From Chelydra serpentina (lineage: Eukaryota; Chordata; Testudines; Chelydridae): 64,000 bases of DNA. Below the pieces are notes generated by a model. The model was not told where the DNA came from, made no database searches, and saw only the letters and a list, made by a program, of their open reading frames with translations. The DNA lies in assembly GCA_037349315.1 (NCBI GenBank), contig JBAIAC010000133.1, forward strand, positions 992,001 to 1,056,000, given 5' to 3'. Each line of letters opens with the position of its first letter. Position 1 is the stretch's first letter. The position numbers and the translations under genes are program-made. Shown here piece by piece: positions 57,119 to 64,000 of this stretch.

Positions 57119-57360
57119 TATTCGGTATAAGCATCAACTTTCTAACTATCATGATAGATAAGCTCTGATTTTAGGCTTTCAAGGGAAGTTATAGAATTCC
57201 CGTCACTGGAGGTTTTTAAGAACAGATTACACAAATACCTGTGAGGTTTGGTCTGGGTGTACTTGGCCCTGTTTTAGCACAGAGAGATGGACTACACGAC
57301 CTCTTGAGGTCCCTCCAGCCATATATTTACAGATTTATATGATTCTGTAGAGTATTTAGA
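57119..57360 (+). mobile_element. Older CR1 3' end next to the long CR1
   Basis: It matches 28,816-28,980 ('actttctaactatcatgatag', 'gtcactggaggttttt'). About 540 bp of the flank that lies between these points in the 28 kb copy is missing, so the long CR1 went in together with a deletion. Confidence 0.7.
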
Positions 57361-58089
57361 TCAGAGAAATATATTCTTGTTGAAAGTCATTTATTTATTC
57401 CCATTCTATCAGAAACAAGTGTAACAAGGGGGTAATTCAATCCTATGCAGAGACCTACAGAGTGCTATTGACCAATTAATATCCGTGATTCTCTTCTCAC
57501 TTATGGGCTTGGGTGTCATTGACTAGTACATAGGGCTGGTACTGACCATCGGCAAAGGGGAGAATTTCACCCAGAGTGCTTTGGAAAGAAAGAATGGAGG
57601 AGAAAGAAAAACCAGAACTTCAAAAATATAGTGCAGCATAAATTTAATGGGAATGAGTAGTGGAGTTTACATTGCAGAATGAATGAATGCAGAGCACAGA
57701 GAATGTATTTTCAGGCTTACAATAGCTACAAGCAATCACTATCTCCAAAGTGATGCATTTCACACAAGATGTTCTGCTGTCTCTCTTGCAGCTGTAGAAT
57801 TGAAAACCATGTCCCATTTTTCATCAGATTACATTACTTGTTGTAGACCTTTCAGCATCAATTAGGACAAAGCACAATATCAGCATAAGTATGAACTGCA
57901 AAACCATTAGACCATACAGTTAAGATAACATGCAACCAGGGGAAGACATTGATAGGCATGATTTGTACACAGCCCCCAGTGATGTCATAGAGGGATGTAG
58001 GTGCTCATCATCCATTAGGTGAGTGGGGAATCTTTATCTTCTGTTTGATTTCCTGGTTGTTTCTTGTTCCGTGGATCTTTCTTCCGGGT
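57361..58089 (-). other. CBP-11 3' UTR, poly(A) signal and 3' flank
   Basis: Minus-strand ATTAAA at 57643-57648. The conserved downstream block runs to about 57,370. Confidence 0.75.
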
Positions 58090-58479
58090 TTAACATGGGC
58101 CACAGCGGGAAGAATAGCACTTCCTACCATATCTCTTCCCATACCCGCATAAGCCCCCGTATCCAGCACCATACCCAGCACCGTATCCACCTCCATAAGC
58201 ACCCCCAGAACCGACTGAGCCACCGAAATTACCACCCCCATATGGGCCCCCATATCCATAGGGTAAATTTGGTAAGGTGCTTCCCACGACGCTGTCTTGA
58301 GGGCAGGTAGCGAGAATAGGTCCCGGGAATCTCACGACAACCGGTGGTGCATAGACCACTGCGCTCGAGTCGCCGCATGACGTGACACAAGGCTCGTTCC
58401 AGGCATCAACGTATGGGTCTGGGCAGATGTCGGGATAACATGGTGGGCGTGGGTAACACAGAGCTTTGCTGGAAGACAT
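58090..58479 (-). CDS. Corneous beta-protein CBP-11 (129 aa)
   Basis: A standard N-terminus (Ala 6, Asp 25) and core 44-59, with tail [16 protein letters not shown] as in CBP-5. A 9 bp in-frame deletion near 58,105 removes three residues, so the end reads CYSSRCGPC instead of [12 protein letters not shown]. The lost bases lie between short GCT repeats, which suggests slippage. The cysteine count is unchanged but two C-terminal Cys move three residues closer to the one before. The start codon follows the acceptor at 58500-58503. The intron (570 bp) is the shortest in the window. Confidence 0.96.
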   Translation of the reverse strand: MSSSKALCYPRPPCYPDICPDPYVDAWNEPCVTSCGDSSAVVYAPPVVVRFPGPILATCPQDSVVGSTLPNLPYGYGGPYGGGNFGGSVGSGGAYGGGYGAGYGAGYGGLCGYGKRYGRKCYSSRCGPC

Positions 58480-59069
58480 CTTTTGTGATTGTGGTATGCC
58501 TGAAACACACAGTAGGGGGCAGAGTAAACATTATATACATTTGCAGTGTTAAAGGAGATTCATAGCTCTATTTCTTGAGGCCATTTCAATAAAACCCTAA
58601 ACCTTCTTTTTATACCTTCCAAATCTTTCCTGGCACATTCAGTGTAAATTACCTTTTCACTGCTTAAGGCAACCATTAACCAGTGCCGAACCCATATGAA
58701 ATGAATGGTTATTATACCCGTGACAGATTACCAGAGGACTCCAGGACCTCCTAAATTCTACAACTGAAAATGGTCCTCCATTGTACTGCTCCTGTATATG
58801 CAGAGAGGACAATCCCCAAATGTCATTATTGGGAATGGGGGGGGGGGTGTCACAATCCCATCTGTAGATTTGAAATTCCCAACCTGCTATTTTTAAGACT
58901 GCATCCATGAAGTTCAGCAATTGACAAGCTACAGAAGGTCTCTTATGAAAAGCAAGATGCCTCCTTCTCCAACAGCTCTACAATCATAGAGTATTGGTGA
59001 AAGATTCAGTTCATATTTAAAACTATCATTAAAACAACTATTGGTACAAATTGAGTTAAATAGACTTAC

Positions 59070-59107
59070 CCAGTGCACCAAGGGGACGAAGTCAAGAGAA
59101 GTGGATA
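59070..59107 (-). other. CBP-11 non-coding exon 1
   Basis: Donor GT at 59068-59069 (minus strand). The intron is 58500-59069 (570 bp) and includes a run of about ten G at 58,839-58,848. Confidence 0.77.
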
Positions 59108-59129
59108 GAACAACCTGCAATTCCAAGTA

Positions 59130-59460
59130 CTTTTATATGCTTTCTTAGCCAATGGGAAGCAGAGAAAACACCCTTTTTGCATTGATACCTGATCATTAAT
59201 TAAACAAAATGTTTTCTTGCCTCATTACTTCCTCTAATTGTTGTCATGGCTTTGATGATGGTTAATCAATTACTCAATTCTCAGTCAAACATAGGATGAC
59301 ATGCACAAGGCAACCTGCAGTTCCTGTCATCTGAAATCTTTATGGGCAAGATACCTTCCTGGTATCATCCTATTAACTTGCTTGGTGTCAACGCGGGTAT
59401 AAATGTAGTTCTATTTTTATTGTTCTGCTTTGAATTACTTCACAGTATGAGGGTGACTCA
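59130..59460 (-). promoter_or_regulatory. CBP-11 promoter: AP-1, CCAAT, TATA
   Basis: Minus-strand TATAAAAG at 59130-59137, CCAAT at 59149-59153, AP-1 (TGACTCA on the plus strand) at 59454-59460. Confidence 0.82.
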
Positions 59461-60000
59461 GGGGTGTATCACTATCACAATCTGCTGTCATGCCCAGGAT
59501 TCCATGTTAGTTCGTTATATCCAAACTAGTATCTAATTAGCAGCAAGGTGAAGTTTACCCTTGGAGCTCCTTGGCATGCTTAGAATCCCCAACCATAACT
59601 CTTCACTATGTGTTTGAGATAATATGTTTTTGAAATCCATTGATACTTTTTCAGTCACTTCAATGGCCTTCAAACCAGGCCTCGATGTCAACACAGGAAT
59701 AAATCTAGCTCCATTTCTTTCATTTTGCTTTGAAGTACTTCACAGGATGAGGTGACTCCAGGGTGTATCACTGGTACATTCTGCTGTCATGCCCAGGATT
59801 CCATGTTAGTTCTTTAGACCCAAACCAGTATCAAATTAGAGGCATGGTGGAGTTTACCCTTGGAACTTCTTGGAGGATGGGAAAGTCTGTTCAACATGCT
59901 TAGAACCCCCAGCTGTAACTCTTCACTATATGTTTGAGCCATTATGTTTTTGAAATCCTTGGATGGATTTTCAGTCAGTTCAATGGCCTTGAAACCAGGC
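59386..60000. repeat. Local ~300 bp tandem duplication upstream of CBP-11
   Basis: Copies at about 59,386-59,685 and 59,686-60,000 ('tgtcaac.c.ggaataaat', 'tgctgtcatgcccaggattcc', 'caatggcctt.aaaccaggcc'). The AP-1 site is intact in the gene-proximal copy. It is changed to TGACTCC (59,753-59,759) in the distal copy. Confidence 0.8.
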
Positions 60001-61559
60001 CTTATGTGGTGACAGTACTCTCCTGGAGAAACGGCCACTACTTGACCTATACATAAATGAAATCCCTCCTAAGCCTTCAAAGTAGAACTGAATCAGGAAC
60101 TGAAGTGGTGCATATGATGTGTTCATTCCTGATTTTCAGCCTAATTCAGCGATTAGACATTCCAGTCTGAAGAGATGTCCTGTCAAGTGATCAGTGATTT
60201 AAGGTTAGGGACTCAACCGAGGGTCAGAACAATACACCCAAGGTCTACCGAGTGCAGGCTTCCTCCAGAGTTTCAGTGAAAAGTGGGGGTAGTGGAAAGG
60301 AAAGAATGCAGTGTTGTATAAAGGCTTGGGATTAAAACCTTGGAACTGTCTCTCCATCCAGGCCCTAACAAGAGAGTGGTGTTCTTCTAGGACAATGCTC
60401 CTGACAAAGAAAGCCCAGGAAGACTCGCATGAGACATGGAAATAGAACCTTCTTAGTCATGGCGAGATGGTTGAGGAATGAGCTTCCAGAGAAAATTAGA
60501 CTTATCCTGAGTATGATCTTCTTTAGCAAAGGATGCAATGTCCTTCTCTTTTAGAAACTACCTCACCATTGCCAGATTGATTTTCAAACTGCTATCTATA
60601 CCCTAAGCAGCACTTTCTATGACCGGGGAAGTAGGTGGAAGAAAAGACGCTTGCCAAGGAAAGAAGAGGGTGGTTAATGATTTAGCAACAATGACCAAGA
60701 CTTCTCTCACTCAAACACAAGGGGAAGATTTTCAGAAGTGACTTGTGATTTTGGTGCCCAACCTCAGACACCTTGAAGATCCCTGCATTTCAAATGTGCT
60801 CAGTTCCAGCTCTCTGGAGCCCAATTTCCTATAAGGTATCTCAAGCGGGCACCAGGAATCACCAGTCACTTCTGAAATCTTTGGCTTTCAGTTCTTCTTA
60901 CTTTATATTGAAAGACGTGAGAGATTTTGACTATAGTCAGAACTGTTCGCTAAAGAAATGTATAGACATTCCTAAAGAATTGAGGTTGGTTTTCTGACAA
61001 AGTACAAAAGATGATTCAGCACAGCTAAAGTTGGAGTGCCCAGGAACATACTACTTGAAATGGAGGGCCAGATTTTCAGGTGGTGCAAACAGGAAGGAAG
61101 TCATTGGCATGGATACAAGACTCCCATAACTGGCGATTCCTTCACAGCTGAGTTTCTAAGCCCTACTGTGAATGTTTAAGAGAAATGTAAATGATGCATA
61201 GTCCTTTAGCTGGCCTTTACTTGAGGAGAGGATTGCCAACCACAGGGCCATATTTGAAAACAGCTCAACTCATTGGAAAGATGTCCTTGGATTTCAGTGG
61301 ACATGGGATCAGGGCCCATACTAAATAGCTGCAGATGAGCATTCTAAGCATACAGAAGAAAATCGCCCACCTCCCTAATGAGATCACAGGTACACTTGAA
61401 TTAGTTACTAGACTGGTTTTAATGAACTGGTGTGGAAACCTTAGTATGACAGCAATTTGCATTACTGAAACAGCTCTGAGATCCCCTCATTTTGTGCAGT
61501 TATTGAAAAGAGAACTAATCAAAACAAGCTAACTTCATTTCCTGTCAAGCATATGGAAA
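60001..61559. other. CBP-11 distal upstream flank, no gene seen
   Basis: Non-coding. It matches, inverted, the + gene flanks at 12.7-13.9 and 40.3-41.3 kb ('gcttccagagaaaatt', 'ctcagttccagctctctggag', 'ttgccaaccacagggccat'). Confidence 0.55.
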
Positions 61560-62155
61560 GATGCTGGCCATGAATAAAGTGCATAAGGATTGTATATGAA
61601 AGCAATGTCCATGGTGCAATCTGCTGCCATATAGTCTGGGCGTAAGAATTAACTAATAATGCTAAGAGGGATCACAACAATTGCCAGTAATGGGAGGAGT
61701 GTCCTGTGCAAAATATTTTGTTTTGTAATTGACATGGACTTCCTGCACCAAGGGTGTGTCACATCCTCATGATGGGCTAAAACAACATACAAATGTCGTC
61801 CCAACTCAGGGGTATACTAGCCACTTCTCTTGAATTATTCCCTTCAGTGAACCAGCTAAATCTGAGTCAATTCAATCGCTTTATCACTGTCGTAATTTTT
61901 CTTCACTGATGGTTTAACTTCTGAGTGAATCTTGAAAAAAAAACGGCTTGCGATTCTTTTAATTGTGGAAGGATTTTTTTCCCCATAAATGTGTCCTTGT
62001 ACTTAGATGGGTTAAGGCATTGCTGGATTTTGCATTAAAAAATATAAGGCAGCTAATTTCAAAGCCACATAGAGTGTAGAGTTCCCTAATTCTGGTTAAT
62101 TTGACAGGAGAAGGGGAATAACTATTTTTTAGACAAGATTAAGAAATCTCACACT
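61560..62155 (+). pseudogene. Relic CBP promoter, exon 1 and intron start
   Basis: A plus-strand relic matching, inverted, the one at 12.03-12.6 kb over promoter, exon-1 and intron start ('ggcagctaatttcaaagcc', 'gagtgtagagttccctaatt', 'agacaagattaagaaatctc'). The TATA position reads 'catacaaatg' and the donor reads 'gctaaatc', so both signals are lost. Confidence 0.65.
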
Positions 62156-62660
62156 AAAAAGGGCCTACAGCATTCTATTGACCAAGTAATGTATTTGATT
62201 CTCTATTTAGTTATACACATGAGTGGGATTGATTAGTGGATTCGGCTGGCACTAACCATCTGCACAGGAGAGAATTTAACCCAGAGTGCTTTTGAAAGAA
62301 AGAATGCAGGAGAAAGAAAAAACAGAAGACTGATATTATGATACAGCATAATTTTTAATGGGAATGAGTTGCGAATTTTACACTTGCAGAATGAATTAAT
62401 ACAGAGTACAAAGACTATATTTTCAGGATAACAATGAACAACTAATCACCGGCTCCAAAGTGATACATTTCACAAATGATGCTCTGATCTCTCTCTTGCC
62501 ACTGTAGAGTTTGAAAGCCATATCCTGTTTTCCACCAAATTAACTCACTTGTGACCATTCAGCATCAAATGGGACAAAGCACAATATGAGCATTAGTCTA
62601 AGCTGCAAAACCATATAAACCTTAAAGCAAAGGAAGATGCAATAAGGGGAAGTTCTCTAA
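62156..62660 (-). pseudogene. Relic CBP 3' UTR and poly(A) signal
   Basis: Minus-strand copy of a CBP 3' end: conserved flank ('gagtgcttttgaaagaaagaatg'), ATTAAA at 62354-62359 and 3' UTR blocks ('ctgatctctctcttgcc', 'cattcagcatcaaatgggac'). It ends at about 62,660, where the flank of the next gene begins. No coding sequence remains. Confidence 0.72.
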
Positions 62661-63552
62661 TAAGCTTCATTGAGTCTATTGTTCATCCTATCTACGGAGT
62701 TATAGAAAGCACTGATTAGGCTGTAGATAGTAGTTCAAACCCCATTCTGGCAATGGTGCGGTAGTTTCTAAAAGAGAAGGACCTTGCATCCTGTACTACA
62801 ATAGAGGATATTCTGGATTAATTTAATTTCCTCTGGAAATTCATTCTACAGCAATCCCCACCCCCATTTTCAGTAGGCTTTTCCCACGGTCTCTCATGTG
62901 AGTCTTCCTGAGCTTTGTGAGGAATATTGTCCCAGAAGAACACCACTTTCTTGTTAAGCCATGGATGGAGATGCAGTTCCAATATTTTAATCTCAAACCT
63001 TTATACAACATTGCACTCTTTCCTTTCACCTACTACTGTTCGCTGCAAATCAGGAGGAAATTTGCAGTAGGTGGACTTTGGGTGTCTTGTTCTGATCATC
63101 GTCTGAGTCCCTGACCCTAAACCCTTGATTACTTGACTGGACATCTCTTCAGACTGGAATGTCTAATAGCATTAGGCTGAATGTCAGGGGTGAACAAAAA
63201 TAATGTGCACCACTTTGATCGTGATTAAAATCTACTTTGAAAGTTTAGGAGGGATTTAATCTGAGCATAAGGCATATACTGGCCATTTCTCCAGGAGAGT
63301 ATTGTAACCCAGAACTGGTTTGAAGGCCATTGAACTGACTGAAAAGACATCCATGAATTTCAAAATGTATTGGCTCAAACACATAGTGAAGAGTTATAGG
63401 AGGGGATTGTAAGCATGCTAAGTAAACACTCCCATCCTCCAAGGAGTTTCAAGGGTAAACTCCACCTTGCCTCCAATTATATACTAGTTTGGGTATAACG
63501 ATCTAACATGGAACCCTGGGCATGACTGCAGAATGTAATAGTGATATATGTC
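62661..63552. other. CBP-12 upstream flank, no gene seen
   Basis: Matches the CBP-1 flank at about 180-1440 and the CBP-8 flank ('agaagaacaccactttcttg', 'ggccattgaactgactgaaa'). Confidence 0.55.
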
Positions 63553-63883
63553 TGAGTCACCCTTGTACTGTGAAGTAATTGAAAGCTGAATGCAACAAAT
63601 GGAACTAGATGCATCCCCATGTTGACACCAAGGAAGTTAGTAGGATGATACCAGGAAGGTATCTTGCCCATAAAGATTTAAAATGACAGAAACTGCAGAG
63701 TGTAATGTATATGTCATCCTATGTGGCACTGAGAATTGAGTAATTGGTTAACCATGATGAAAGCCATTACAACAATTAGAGGACTTAGCCAGGTAAAAAA
63801 GCATTTTGTTTGGTTAATGAGCAGGTTTCATTGCATAAGGGGTGTTTCCTCTGCTTTCCATTGGGTAAAAAAGCATATAAAAG
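63553..63883 (+). promoter_or_regulatory. CBP-12 promoter: AP-1, CCAAT-like, TATA
   Basis: TGAGTCA at 63553-63559, ATTGG at 63860-63864 and TATAAAAG at 63876-63883, with the same 16 bp and 68 bp spacings as the other genes. Confidence 0.8.
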
Positions 63884-63905
63884 TGCTGGGAACTGCAGGT
63901 TGTTC

Positions 63906-63943
63906 TATCCACTTCTCTTCACTTCATTTCTTTGGTGAACTGG
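63906..63943 (+). other. CBP-12 non-coding exon 1 (gene continues past window)
   Basis: Ends at GTAAGT (63944). Exon 2 with the coding sequence should lie about 0.6-1.5 kb to the right, outside the window, judged from its paralogs. Whether it is intact cannot be seen. Confidence 0.72.
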
Positions 63944-64000
63944 GTAAGTCTATTTAACTCAGTTTGCACCTATTGTTGTTTTTGTGATATTTTAAAATAT

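Overview
The window looks like vertebrate nuclear DNA from a turtle. It carries an array of corneous beta-protein (CBP, 'beta-keratin') genes of the glycine-proline-tyrosine-rich turtle shell/scale type. These sit among CR1 LINE fragments and a tRNA-headed SINE with a CR1-like tail, a kind known from hidden-necked turtles. The turtle assignment is inferred from the protein type and the repeats; no species is claimed. There are no bacterial genes, no CRISPR array and no viral genes.

I count eleven intact CBP genes, numbered here CBP-1 to CBP-11 from left to right, plus the promoter and first exon of a twelfth at the right edge. Each has the same build: an inverted or direct CCAAT box, a TATAAAAG box, a short non-coding exon 1 ending in GTAAGT, an intron of about 0.6-1.6 kb, then exon 2. 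Exon 2 has about 20 nt of 5' UTR, the whole coding sequence (129-150 codons) and a 3' UTR with an ATTAAA poly(A) signal. Strand order is + - + - + - - + - + - (+), so neighbours are head-to-head or tail-to-tail except CBP-6/CBP-7.

Layout. 1-4.6 kb: CBP-1, the most divergent gene, with a duplicated 3' end. 4.6-7.2 kb: CR1 fragments between tail-to-tail genes. 7.2-10.2 kb: CBP-2 (-). 10.2-14.3 kb: head-to-head spacer with a foldback transposon and a decayed third promoter. 14.3-16.6 kb: CBP-3 (+), with an expanded YGGG repeat. 19.5-22.4 kb: CBP-4 (-), with a solo LTR in its intron. 23.9-25.8 kb: CBP-5 (+). 25.4-40.3 kb: a direct 7.4 kb tandem duplication carrying CBP-6 and CBP-7 (both -, identical proteins). 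36.9-53.7 kb: a direct 8.4 kb duplication carrying CBP-7/CBP-8 and CBP-9/CBP-10, joined through a 73 bp fragment copied from near CBP-5. 53.7-57.4 kb: a 5'-truncated CR1 with two other elements inserted. 57.4-59.5 kb: CBP-11 (-). 59.5-64 kb: flank with a local duplication, gene relics and the start of CBP-12.

The products are expected to act together. CBPs pair through the central beta segment into filaments and are cross-linked through N- and C-terminal cysteines in the cornified layer; the Gly/Tyr-rich tails fill the matrix. Promoter spacing is strictly constant and every gene has an AP-1-type site about 310-330 bp upstream of its TATA box, which fits co-regulation in differentiating epidermis. 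I found no new kind of system. The most interesting content is how the array grows: alternating orientation, two overlapping segmental duplications with a templated junction, signs of gene conversion, and repeated relics of an older gene.
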